From positions 1-64,000 of the forward strand of contig JAQXDZ010000008.1 of assembly GCA_029251085.1 (NCBI GenBank): 64,000 nucleotides of DNA, written 5' to 3'. Position 1 is the first letter of the stretch. The number at the start of each line of letters is the position of its first letter. Origin of the DNA: Mariniblastus sp. Its GTDB lineage: Bacteria > Planctomycetota > Planctomycetia > Pirellulales > Pirellulaceae. Positions 47,602 to 56,317 of this stretch are shown here, piece after piece. A model generated the notes under the pieces. That model saw nothing but the letters and a program-made list of their open reading frames with translations. It made no database searches and had not been told where the DNA came from. A program made the translations under genes and the position numbers.

Positions 47602-49234
47602 TCGTTGAATTATCCCATAGTTGATTTCTTAATTTTAGTAATTCAGGGTATTGGTCGTCTCGGTCGTCATATTCGATTTTTAAATCCAGCAATCGTTGTT
47701 TCATCCGACGGATTTCCGAAGCGTATTCATTTTTGCCATAGACGTTGTTGGTTTCGTTGGGGTCCTGTTGGAGATCATAAAATTCCCAGCCTGCAGTTGA
47801 GGGCGGGAAATTGCCTCCGCCGAGTTTAGCGTCTAACGGCAGTCCATGGAAAAAAACAAGTTTGTAACGACTGTCTCTCACGCCATAGTGCCCGGGGATT
47901 TGGTGGTGAGCGAGGTGCATCCAGTAGCGATAGTAGACTGCATCCCTCCAGGATGCCGGAGGCGTTCCTTCGAGAATCGGTTTCAAACTCAAGCCTTGCA
48001 TCTGCGAAATTTCAGGTGCATCGGTAACCTCCGCGTAGTCTAGAAGAGTCTGGGCGAAATCTAAGTTGGAACAGAGATGTTTTTGGTCAGCTGTTCCAGG
48101 TTGAATTCGATTGGGAAAACTGGCGAGAAATGGCATTTTAAAACATTCTTCGTAAATCCAGCGTTTATCGAAATAGTCATGCTCTCCGAGGAACATACCT
48201 TGGTCGGATGTGTAAACAACGAGGGTGTTTTCTGCGAGTCCGTTGTCGTCTAGATAATCAAGGACGCGGCCAACGTTTTCATCCACTGCTTTGACGCAGG
48301 CGAGGTACTGATGGAGGTACTTTTGGTAGGCGGCTTGTCCTCTTTCTTTGTCAGTCATGCCGGCCATTTCAACGGGACCGCCGTACCAGTCCGGTTTTTG
48401 GACATCGCCGACCATGGACCGTCGATCTTTTAAGCGATTGGTGATTGACGTTCCCATATCGATCGTGGCGGGCGAACGATGGGAGAAATCTTCCCAGAGC
48501 GAATCGGGTTCGGGAATGACAACGTTTTTAAGGTAGTCTTGATGACGGTCGGCGGGCTCCCATTTTCCGTGAGGAGCTTTATGGTGCAGCATCAGGAAGA
48601 ATGGTTTTGAAGTGTCTCGCTGGTCTAGCCATTGGGTTGCGTAATCGGTAATTAAGTCGGTGTAATAGCCCTTGGTTCTCTTGAGTTTCCTGACTTTCGT
48701 GGTGTAGGCGGTTCCGTCGGTGGAAGCGATGAAAAATGGGTCGTGGTATTTGCCCTGCCCCGGCCCGATTTTCCAGTAATCGAAACCCCACGGAGCGGAA
48801 CGCAGATGCCATTTGCCAATTAAAGCAGTTTGGTAGCCGGATCGTTGAAGGATGCTGGCGACATTCGGAGTGCCTGATTCGGGACCAGGGAACGCGTCAA
48901 TAAGGGTCTTCACCCCATTTTTGTGGGAGTGCTGACCAGAAAGAATCACAGCGCGGCTGGGCGTGCAAATTGAATTAGTAACAAAGCAACGATCTAATCG
49001 AATACCGCTGGCTGCAATTCGATCGATGTTGGGAGTCGGAGCGATGCCCGCGAGTCGGCCACCGTAGGTGCTGATTGCATTACAGGCATGGTCATCCGAC
49101 ATGATAAAGACGATGTTGGGTCTTGCATCGCGTTGGTGAACCGCTGTTTTTTCTTCCGCTTGACTAACTCTGCCGGAAACGCAGGAGAAGCAAGTTCCTA
49201 TTAAGATTCCAGAGACGAATCGGCAAATGTTCAT
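47594..49234 (-). CDS. Secreted type I sulfatase, copy 3
   Basis: From the ATG at 49234, with GGGAGA nine bases upstream, the protein has 546 residues. It starts with a signal peptide (FVSGILIGTCFSCVSG). RPNIVFIMSDDHACNAIS has the metal Asp pair plus a His typical of the iduronate/heparan-type branch, and Cys90 in ICTPSRAVILSGQHSH is the formylglycine site. Further marks are LIGKWHL, MLHHKAPHGKWEP and VVYTSDQGMFLGEHDYFDKRW. The last two resemble sulfatases acting on uronic-acid or fucan-type glycans; this is inference. It is the first gene of the minus-strand pair with copy 2. The divergent gene at 49350 is only 115 bases away. Confidence 0.93.
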   Translation of the reverse strand: MNICRFVSGILIGTCFSCVSGRVSQAEEKTAVHQRDARPNIVFIMSDDHACNAISTYGGRLAGIAPTPNIDRIAASGIRLDRCFVTNSICTPSRAVILSGQHSHKNGVKTLIDAFPGPESGTPNVASILQRSGYQTALIGKWHLRSAPWGFDYWKIGPGQGKYHDPFFIASTDGTAYTTKVRKLKRTKGYYTDLITDYATQWLDQRDTSKPFFLMLHHKAPHGKWEPADRHQDYLKNVVIPEPDSLWEDFSHRSPATIDMGTSITNRLKDRRSMVGDVQKPDWYGGPVEMAGMTDKERGQAAYQKYLHQYLACVKAVDENVGRVLDYLDDNGLAENTLVVYTSDQGMFLGEHDYFDKRWIYEECFKMPFLASFPNRIQPGTADQKHLCSNLDFAQTLLDYAEVTDAPEISQMQGLSLKPILEGTPPASWRDAVYYRYWMHLAHHQIPGHYGVRDSRYKLVFFHGLPLDAKLGGGNFPPSTAGWEFYDLQQDPNETNNVYGKNEYASEIRRMKQRLLDLKIEYDDRDDQYPELLKLRNQLWDNSTNE

Positions 49235-49349
49235 TTTGTCTTCTCCCACATCGTATTTTTTTTTACCCAAGAGTCTGTATCCGATATATTGTCATAAGCG
49301 ACTAACAACCGGCTTGGTTGGTCCACAGTTTCATTCTAGCGGGAATACC

Positions 49350-52300
49350 ATGTATTACAGTCCCAGAGCTCGTTTAATTTTTCGGATTCGAAATTCGTTT
49401 TTTCTCTTTTGGGCAGTCCTGTTTTGTTTGTCGGCATCCGTTCAGGCTCAAAAGGCGACTGATGCTTCGAAGTCGATCAATTCTAAATGGTTGAATTCCA
49501 AACCGGTTGCTCAATGGATCTGGAGTAAATCCCCATCGACCAATCAAAAATTATGGTTTCGAAGATCATTTGATTTGGATTCAACACCCAAGTTCGCGAC
49601 ATTGTATGCGACGTGTGACAATCAAATGGCGATGTGGATCAATGGAAAGAAAGTTGGCGCGAGTAGCGCGTGGGAATCACCGCTTAAATTAAACGTCGCT
49701 CCTTTTTTGGTAAAAGGGAAAAACGTGATTGCAATTGAAGGAACCAATGAAGGCGGAGTTGCTGGGATTGTCCTCAAGCTTGATGTGACCCAAGATGGCA
49801 AAGGTGGTCAGCCTGCCAAATTAAAAGCCTTGGCCACTATCGTATCAGATGTTGTGTCATGGAAGTACAGTGAGGAAAAAGTACCGTCCTGGGAGACCGT
49901 TGATTTCAATGATGCGGCATGGAAGAAACCAGTTAAAATCGGCACGCTCGGAGGAGGCCCTTGGAATATTCCTGGGCTTCGTTCTGCGACCCCGGTTGTC
50001 CAATTGAATTCAGAGAATATCACGGCACCCGAGGGGTTTGTCGTTGAACCTGTGTACACCGTTCCCAAAGAACAGGGAAGTTGGGTTTCGATGGCAACTG
50101 ACCCGCAAGGAAGGATTTATGCATCTGACCAAGGTGGTGCGGGTTTGTATCGGATGACGGTTAAAGAGAGTGGCCCTCCGATCGTTGAAAAGGTATCGGT
50201 CGATTCATTAGGAAAACTGTCGGGGGCGCAGGGATTGCTTTGGGCGTTTGATAGTCTTTGGTTTCATCGTAATGGGGGCCATCTTTATCGTCTTACCGAT
50301 TCAAACGGAGACGATAAATTGGATTCAATGGCAGAAATTCCCAGTACAACGGGCGGTGGCGAACATGGAAACCATGCTTTGATTCTCACCGAGGATGAAA
50401 AAGGTATTTTTGTCGATAGTGGTAATCACTCGAAACTGGCAGCCCATACGGCATCACGGGTTCAAAGTTGGGCTGAGGATCTGCTTTTGCCGCGGATGCC
50501 AGATTCGAATGGACATGCCAACGGAATCATGGCACCGGGTGGATGGGTGACTCGACTTGATCCTGAGACGAATGAACAAGTGGTGCATGCGATTGGGTTT
50601 CGAAATCAGTATGACATCGCATTAAATCAGGCTGGGGATTTGTTTACTTATGATGCGGATATGGAGTGGGATTTAGGTTCTCCATGGTATCGGCCAACTC
50701 GAATTTGCCATGTCGTTAGTGGAGCTGATTTTGGTTGGCGGCACGGTTCTGGAAAGTGGCCAGCCTATTATGAAGATAGCCTCCCTGCGGTTGTCGACAT
50801 TGGACCGGGGTCTCCGACTGGCGTCGTCTCCGGCGCTGGATTGAAATTTCCAACCCGATATCAAAGTGGACTGTTTGCCTTGGATTGGACATTCGGTACG
50901 ATCTACTCAATCGATCTAAAATCGGTAGGAGCCGGTTATGCCGGAACAGCCGATCCATTTGTTTACAGTTCTCCACTGCCAGTAACGGATGCGATTGTTG
51001 GTCATGATGGGGCGTTGTATTTTGCCGTCGGTGGACGAGGCGCTCAAGCGGCTGTGTTTCGAGTTCGCTATGTTGGTGATGAGTCCTGCGCTCCGCCGGC
51101 TAAACCAAGTTTAACCGAGGCTCAATTGCGACGCCGGACGCTTGAGAAATACCATGGCGTTACCAATGCAAAGGCTGTAGATGACGCATGGTCAGAGCTT
51201 TCAAGTGAAGATCGGTTTCTTCGTCACGCTGCTCGCGTGGCGATTGAAAGTCAACCGGTCGAGCAATGGGCGAATCGCGTGTTAGCGGAATCGAACCCAC
51301 AAGCAAGGATTACAGGTGCGGTCGCCCTTGCACGAATGGGAGATTCGGCGCATCAACAATCGCTGTTTGATTCGCTAACAAGTCTCAACCCTGAAGATTT
51401 ATCGGAGTCACAGCTTCTGGGGTTATTGCGTGCTTATTCGCTTGGCATGATCCGACTGGGGGATTTAACGAAAAAACAGAGGACGGTTTTGACTAAAGAA
51501 CTAGATCCGTTGTTTCCGCACGCCTCGCCCGATGTGAACACCGAACTCATCCGTGTGCTGACCTTTCTAAGAAGCGAGACGGTAGCGAAAAAAGCGATGG
51601 AGTTAATTAAGAATCGGAATTCACCGGAAACGCCAAAGTGGTCGGAATTAATCTCGAGAAACAGACAGTATGGCGGATCAATCGAGCGAATGTTGGGTAA
51701 TCATCCACCCACTCGCGAGATTGGATACGCATTCATGCTACGTAATCTTCGTGAAGGTTGGTCGCTGGATTCACGACGCGAATATTTTGAATTCCTGAAC
51801 GCCGCAGCAAAGACAGCAGGTGGAAATTCGTTTTCCAAATATTTAACGCGAATACGAGACGAGGCACTTACCAATTGTACGAACGCGGAGCGGGAGGCGC
51901 TTGAATCGATTACTGGTGAAGACTTTAATCCAGTTCCCGATTTCGAATACGCGGCGCCTGTTGGTCCCGGGGAAAAATGGACGGTCGAAACCGTATCAAA
52001 GCAGGTCAAAAATAAGTCTAATTTTGAGCGTGGACGTTCATTGTTTTTCGGTGCTGGCTGTGCTCAGTGCCATCGGGTACGTGGACTCGGTGGAAGCGTA
52101 GGCCCTGACCTCACGAGTGTTCCTAATAAATTTGATCGCAATTATGTGATTGAGACGATCATTCATCCAAGCCGCAATATTTCTGATCAGTACAGTTCGT
52201 CGCTGGTCGTCTTGGTGGACGGGCGTCTGATTGAGGGAATCGTAACCGAGCAAGACGGGGGTAAAGTGGCGATTTATCCCGGGACGGTGGGTGCGGATCC

Positions 52301-52460
52301 AATTGTTGTTGCGAAAGATGAGGTCGATGAAATTCGCCCGTCAAAGGTATCTCAAATGCCAGAAAATCTGTTGGATAAATTGAATGCCCAAGAGCTCAAT
52401 GATTTGATGGGCTATTTGATGACGGGTGGCGATGCCAAGCACCGGCAATTTAAAAAATAG
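49350..52460 (+). CDS. Large exported PVC-type propeller, HEAT and cytochrome c protein
   Basis: From the ATG at 49350, 1036 residues with a signal peptide (FFLFWAVLFCLSASVQAQ). Residues about 50-160 look like a galactose-binding-type sandwich (WIWSKSPSTNQKLWFRRSF, MWINGKKVG). Residues about 225-590 form a beta-propeller typical of planctomycete putative membrane-bound dehydrogenases (FVVEPVYTVPKEQGSWVSMA, HANGIMAPGGW, IGFRNQYDIALN). A helical-repeat region follows, then a cytochrome c domain with heme motif Cys904-A-Q-Cys907-His908, GAGCAQCHRVRGLGGSVGPDL. Such proteins belong to PVC-type cytochromes of uncertain substrate. The gene lies divergent to the sulfatase pair and just before the glycosidases, so a role in sugar oxidation at the envelope is plausible. 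Confidence 0.88.
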   Translation: MYYSPRARLIFRIRNSFFLFWAVLFCLSASVQAQKATDASKSINSKWLNSKPVAQWIWSKSPSTNQKLWFRRSFDLDSTPKFATLYATCDNQMAMWINGKKVGASSAWESPLKLNVAPFLVKGKNVIAIEGTNEGGVAGIVLKLDVTQDGKGGQPAKLKALATIVSDVVSWKYSEEKVPSWETVDFNDAAWKKPVKIGTLGGGPWNIPGLRSATPVVQLNSENITAPEGFVVEPVYTVPKEQGSWVSMATDPQGRIYASDQGGAGLYRMTVKESGPPIVEKVSVDSLGKLSGAQGLLWAFDSLWFHRNGGHLYRLTDSNGDDKLDSMAEIPSTTGGGEHGNHALILTEDEKGIFVDSGNHSKLAAHTASRVQSWAEDLLLPRMPDSNGHANGIMAPGGWVTRLDPETNEQVVHAIGFRNQYDIALNQAGDLFTYDADMEWDLGSPWYRPTRICHVVSGADFGWRHGSGKWPAYYEDSLPAVVDIGPGSPTGVVSGAGLKFPTRYQSGLFALDWTFGTIYSIDLKSVGAGYAGTADPFVYSSPLPVTDAIVGHDGALYFAVGGRGAQAAVFRVRYVGDESCAPPAKPSLTEAQLRRRTLEKYHGVTNAKAVDDAWSELSSEDRFLRHAARVAIESQPVEQWANRVLAESNPQARITGAVALARMGDSAHQQSLFDSLTSLNPEDLSESQLLGLLRAYSLGMIRLGDLTKKQRTVLTKELDPLFPHASPDVNTELIRVLTFLRSETVAKKAMELIKNRNSPETPKWSELISRNRQYGGSIERMLGNHPPTREIGYAFMLRNLREGWSLDSRREYFEFLNAAAKTAGGNSFSKYLTRIRDEALTNCTNAEREALESITGEDFNPVPDFEYAAPVGPGEKWTVETVSKQVKNKSNFERGRSLFFGAGCAQCHRVRGLGGSVGPDLTSVPNKFDRNYVIETIIHPSRNISDQYSSSLVVLVDGRLIEGIVTEQDGGKVAIYPGTVGADPIVVAKDEVDEIRPSKVSQMPENLLDKLNAQELNDLMGYLMTGGDAKHRQFKK

Positions 52461-52550
52461 AGGCAAGCAGCGAATTGGGGAGACTATCAATGTCGACAGT
52501 GGGAAACATATTTGGCAACGCACCGCGTAAGCCAATGTGTCCCTGTTGGG

Positions 52551-52859
52551 TTATTTGCTAATTTTTCTAATCCACCACCGCAGGCCAACGAAAAGGAATC
52601 TCCAGTCTTTGAAAAACTCTGGAGGTTTTCCTTCGAATGCATGACCAATGAATTGGAAAACCCATCCGGCTACAAATAGGGTGACTCCCGCGTACAAACA
52701 CCAGAGCCAGAAAAAACCAAATGGCATCAGTAGTAATCCGATGACAATGGTTGGAATCCCAATCGTGTGGCAAACCTGATTTATGCCATTTTGGTGGCTC
52801 AATGCGTATTCATCGACCCAGTCATCGACGTCTCTTCCAAATAATTTTTTGTTACCCAT
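52551..52859 (-). CDS. Mpo1/DUF962-like small membrane protein
   Basis: A 102-residue protein with two or more hydrophobic helices (TIGIPTIVIGLLLMPFGFFW, LYAGVTLFVAGWVFQFIGH). The family marks are SHQNGINQVCHTIGIP (first His cluster) and FIGHAFEGKPPEFFKDWRF (second), the His residues of the DUF962/Mpo1 group. The yeast relative Mpo1 is an iron-dependent dioxygenase in 2-hydroxy fatty acid alpha-oxidation. The bacterial function is unknown, and inference from Mpo1 is cautious. It stands alone between the propeller and GH10 genes. Confidence 0.85.
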   Translation of the reverse strand: MGNKKLFGRDVDDWVDEYALSHQNGINQVCHTIGIPTIVIGLLLMPFGFFWLWCLYAGVTLFVAGWVFQFIGHAFEGKPPEFFKDWRFLFVGLRWWIRKISK

Positions 52860-53176
52860 GTTGAACAGTCTATCGTTGTGGCTTCATTCCGCAAACGAAA
52901 TCGCCAAGCGAAGCTCTCGAGTTTTGACCTATCAGCCTTAAACGCTTTGTTTTTGGGACGACTGATTGGGCGATCGAGGGGAGTTCTTGGTTCAAGGCGG
53001 AACGAAAACAAAGGTAAGAGGATAAAGCGAAGTTCACGAGAAAGGAATCAAGGAGGGTTGGTCGTTTTTTTAAATCATTGGGAATAGAAGGCGTCGTTGG
53101 TTATCCTTTAGTGACCGCTCGGTTCATTTTTTTATGAGTGAAGACGCTCGCAACTCCCTCCCCGGTTGATACGCTA
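52860..53176. other. Divergent promoter region before the GH10 gene
   Basis: About 317 bases between the Mpo1-like gene (minus) and the GH10 gene (plus). Nothing gene-like or repetitive is visible apart from purine-rich stretches such as GGAATCAAGGAGGG near 53045. Shadow frames overlap the Mpo1-like gene. Confidence 0.45.
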
Positions 53177-54640
53177 ATGATGTCGAAACAAAAACTAGCT
53201 TGCAAACTGCTCTGTTGGTTGCTTGTTGCTAATGCAGGAATTAGCGGCGAACTTTTTGGGCAGGATCTTTCCCACCGAAAATCTGATCTCACACTGACCG
53301 TCCAGGACGCTTTTGGGAATCCGCTTGGGGATGCGATTGTTGACATCCGCATGAAAAAGCATGCCTTCAAATTTGGCACTCAAGTAAGGGATCGTTTTTT
53401 TTCAATTAGCGAAACTGAATTTCATTCGCTCAACGAGACTCAGAAACAAAATCTACTTCCAAATTTGACTGATTTGGGGCAATCACGTTACACGCCTGAT
53501 TGGCAGGATGCCGTAAATTATCGGCAGGCTGTTTTGTCAAATTTTAATCACGTTGTCCCAACGGTTGGATTGCAGTGGGTTGCGTTTGAAAATAGTGGTC
53601 CGGCAATTCCAGACCGTGCGATTTCACTTGCACAGGGAAATGGTTTATCTGTGACGGGGGCGTCGGTTGTTTGGCAGCGCGATCGCTGGCCGACTCCAGT
53701 TGAATTTCGCCCGGAGTCATCGTTTGACGTGCAGGACTTTCACGATCGCTTGATGGAAGACCGTCTCGGTATTGACGGAATCATGGGAAGGTATAGTGAA
53801 TCGGGTGAGGGGCCTGCAATTACGGACTGGAAAGTACTCAACGAGCCGATTCATGAAAGCTATTACGCTGATACTTTTGTCGAAGCTGGAATTTATGACA
53901 ATGAGGTTGAGGCGCTGGCAGACTACTTCGTACGAGCAGATAGTATCCGCCCTGATTCGGTACTTTCGATCAATGAATTTAATATTTTAAATTCTGGTAG
54001 TGATAACGCTGTCATTGAATATCGAGACCTTGTCAATGATCTACTCGCTGCGGGAGCGCCGATCGATCGGATTGGCGTTCAAGCGCACATGTCACGCAAC
54101 GACGTTTCTAAAGCGGATATTGTCCGTCGGTTGAATATTCTCGCGGAGACTGGCTTGGGTATCGAAATTACAGAATTTGACTCGCGGGATGACGCAGATC
54201 AATTGACTCCACAGGAACAAGAGCAAGTCTTTCGGGATATGTTGGAGGCCTCATTTGAAAGCCAGTCTGTCGACGGGTTTATCATGTGGGGCGTTTGGGA
54301 TCCCGGCCATTGGCGTGGAAACGCTCCTCTTTACGATGAAGACTGGAACGTGAAAGAGGAGGCAGCTCCATGGTTTGATTTGGTAAAGGGAGATTGGATG
54401 ACCGAATTGGATGGAATCAGTTTGGATAGCAATGGACAGTGGACTGCGGCGGATGGAGTGTTTAGCGGATTGTATGATTTTACCGTGACCGTCAACGGAG
54501 AATCGAGATTATTTAGCGGTTACGATCTCGGAAGCGATGGGAGCTTTATTCTCGCTGTTCCCGAACCGGGAGGCGTTCTGTTTTTGCTCGGTATCGCCGT
54601 TTTAGGAATTGGGCGGCGTCACCGTAGACTGCCCGTTTGA
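53177..54640 (+). CDS. Secreted GH10 endo-beta-1,4-xylanase-like protein with PEP-CTERM signal
   Basis: From ATG 53177 (a second ATG follows at once) about 487 residues. A signal peptide (LACKLLCWLLVANAGISG) precedes a 40-residue beta-rich module (LTLTVQDAFGNPLGDAIVDI) that often opens planctomycete GH10 proteins, then the GH10 barrel. The acid/base Glu223 is in DWKVLNEPIHES and the nucleophile Glu333 in LGIEITEFDSRDD. RIGVQAHM and FIMWGVWDPGHW are also typical. The C-terminus is a PEP-CTERM tag: VPEPGG, a hydrophobic helix (VLFLLGIAVLGIG), then RRHRR, which targets the protein for sorting to the envelope by an exosortase not in this window. Substrate: xylan or related beta-glycan, inferred from family. 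Confidence 0.9.
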   Translation: MMSKQKLACKLLCWLLVANAGISGELFGQDLSHRKSDLTLTVQDAFGNPLGDAIVDIRMKKHAFKFGTQVRDRFFSISETEFHSLNETQKQNLLPNLTDLGQSRYTPDWQDAVNYRQAVLSNFNHVVPTVGLQWVAFENSGPAIPDRAISLAQGNGLSVTGASVVWQRDRWPTPVEFRPESSFDVQDFHDRLMEDRLGIDGIMGRYSESGEGPAITDWKVLNEPIHESYYADTFVEAGIYDNEVEALADYFVRADSIRPDSVLSINEFNILNSGSDNAVIEYRDLVNDLLAAGAPIDRIGVQAHMSRNDVSKADIVRRLNILAETGLGIEITEFDSRDDADQLTPQEQEQVFRDMLEASFESQSVDGFIMWGVWDPGHWRGNAPLYDEDWNVKEEAAPWFDLVKGDWMTELDGISLDSNGQWTAADGVFSGLYDFTVTVNGESRLFSGYDLGSDGSFILAVPEPGGVLFLLGIAVLGIGRRHRRLPV

Positions 54641-54936
54641 CACACTGTCGGGGTATTTGAGAATTTCAAATTCTTGGGAAATCCGCGACGCTTTCTTGTC
54701 TGATCTCTTTGCGGTGCTAACCAGCAAGCTTGCGAGACCACTATTTTTTGAGAGTTCGAGGTTGAGAAATTCGGGTGGGTGCAGCGCCGTACCTGAGCCT
54801 TTGAAAAGATGCCGTTTCTCGGCGAATTACCAATTAATTAAGCAAAACAGGCTCGGATCATTGCAATTTTGGCCGGTCTTCGGTAATTTGTGAAAGCGTT
54901 TTCAAGAATGTTCCGCACCGCTCAATCTGGATTGAC
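54641..54936. other. Gap between the GH10 and GH16 genes
   Basis: About 296 bases without a convincing gene or terminator. A 94-codon frame across the GH10 end has no family-like composition. It probably contains the GH16 promoter. Confidence 0.4.
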
Positions 54937-56199
54937 ATGAATTTAATTTACCTTCCGACTCTCGTTTTATTGGGGGCAGTGATCGGCTGCTCAAATCAAG
55001 CCAACATGCAAGCAAATAATCAGCCGATGCCTTCGGACAATGTACGGGTTTTTCAAGCGGAAGATCTTACTGGTTCGAGTAAGGAATTTAAAACGGAAGC
55101 TGGTGACACGAGTGTCGTCAATATGAATGAACCAGGTTGGTTATCATTTGATATGGACTTCGGTGTTGCCGCACGTTACCGGGTTCAGGTTTTTGCTCAG
55201 GCTGCCGCTGACGCTCAAGTGTGGGTCGAAGACTACGTCGATAACACCGACGGTCGAACCTACAACGTTACCGGTAGCATCCCTGTTACTCCCACGGATG
55301 AGGTTTCTGAATTCTTCATTGAGGGAAGCCCTTTCAACAAAGGGCCACACAAAATGAAATTTCATGTTTCAAACGGGAGTGTATCGGTCGACCGAGTCGT
55401 ATTTACCCCGATGGTAGAGCACCAGATTACGCCAGAGAGTCTAACTCAGAAGATGGATGGAGATGAGTGGAAGTTAGCTTGGTCTGATGAATTTGATGAA
55501 GACGAAGTTGACGATGCGAAATGGACTTACGACGTAGGAAACTGGGGCTGGGGAAATAATGAACTTCAGTATTACACGGTTAAGCGTAAGGAGAATGCCA
55601 GACTTGAGGATGGCAATTTAGTGATCGAGGCTCGTAAAAACGATGATGGCAAAAGCTGGACTTCTGCCCGCCTGACCACACGAGGTAAGGTAAGTTTTCT
55701 CTATGGGAAAATTGAGATGCGGGCTCAAGTTCCTCGCGAACGCGGAAACTGGGCAGCCGGATGGACTCTCGGCGATACTTATCGCGATGAGATTAGCTGG
55801 CCCTACTGCGGCGAAATCGACATTCTTGAATCAGTTGGTTTTGAAGTCAATGATGAGACTGGAGATGGAATCGCCCATGCAACGGTTCACACGCCGGCGT
55901 ATTACTTTAAAATCAACAATCAGATCAGTAGCACAAAAAACATTCCTAATATGGCCGGTGAATTTCACACCTATGCGGTTGAATGGACGCCAACTGAAGT
56001 CAGAGGCTACGTCGATGGTGAACAGTATTACGTTTACGACAAGACCGCTAATGACAAGGAATGGCCATTTAACAAGGCTCAAAACCTGATTCTTAATCTA
56101 GCGATGGGTGGAGGATGGGGCGGTGCCAAAGGGCTGGACGAGTCGATCACTTCACAGAAGTTCATCATTGATTACGTTCGAGTCTACAGCAAAGAGTAA
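54937..56199 (+). CDS. GH16 beta-glucanase-like lipoprotein with N-terminal carbohydrate-binding-like module
   Basis: A 420-residue lipoprotein: the signal ends in LLGAVIGC with the lipidated Cys at residue 18. Residues about 35-155 look like a beta-sandwich of the CBM6-like kind (FQAEDLTGSSKEFKTEAGDT, VSVDRVVFTPM). Residues 175-420 are a GH16 domain: WKLAWSDEFDEDEVDDAKWT, NNELQYYT, FLYGKIEMRAQVPRERGNWA, and the catalytic Glu293-I-Asp295-I-L-Glu298 in CGEIDILESVG. A final stretch (NLILNLAMGGGWGG) is conserved. The enzyme cuts beta-1,3 or mixed beta-glucans such as laminarin, a storage polymer of algae, by family analogy. Confidence 0.92.
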   Translation: MNLIYLPTLVLLGAVIGCSNQANMQANNQPMPSDNVRVFQAEDLTGSSKEFKTEAGDTSVVNMNEPGWLSFDMDFGVAARYRVQVFAQAAADAQVWVEDYVDNTDGRTYNVTGSIPVTPTDEVSEFFIEGSPFNKGPHKMKFHVSNGSVSVDRVVFTPMVEHQITPESLTQKMDGDEWKLAWSDEFDEDEVDDAKWTYDVGNWGWGNNELQYYTVKRKENARLEDGNLVIEARKNDDGKSWTSARLTTRGKVSFLYGKIEMRAQVPRERGNWAAGWTLGDTYRDEISWPYCGEIDILESVGFEVNDETGDGIAHATVHTPAYYFKINNQISSTKNIPNMAGEFHTYAVEWTPTEVRGYVDGEQYYVYDKTANDKEWPFNKAQNLILNLAMGGGWGGAKGLDESITSQKFIIDYVRVYSKE

Positions 56200-56317
56200 A
56201 TGTAAGTTGGGGTTCTCAGGAACGACTTTGGCTTGACTGTTTTCAGGCCAGAGTCTGCTTGGACTGATCGTGAATCTCTAAAACTATCAAGGTGCTTATT
56301 TGAAAGTTGGAAGTCCC

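Noticed and set aside
52799-53011. Reverse frame upstream of the Mpo1-like gene
   Set aside because: It overlaps the real gene in another frame and has no family-like features.
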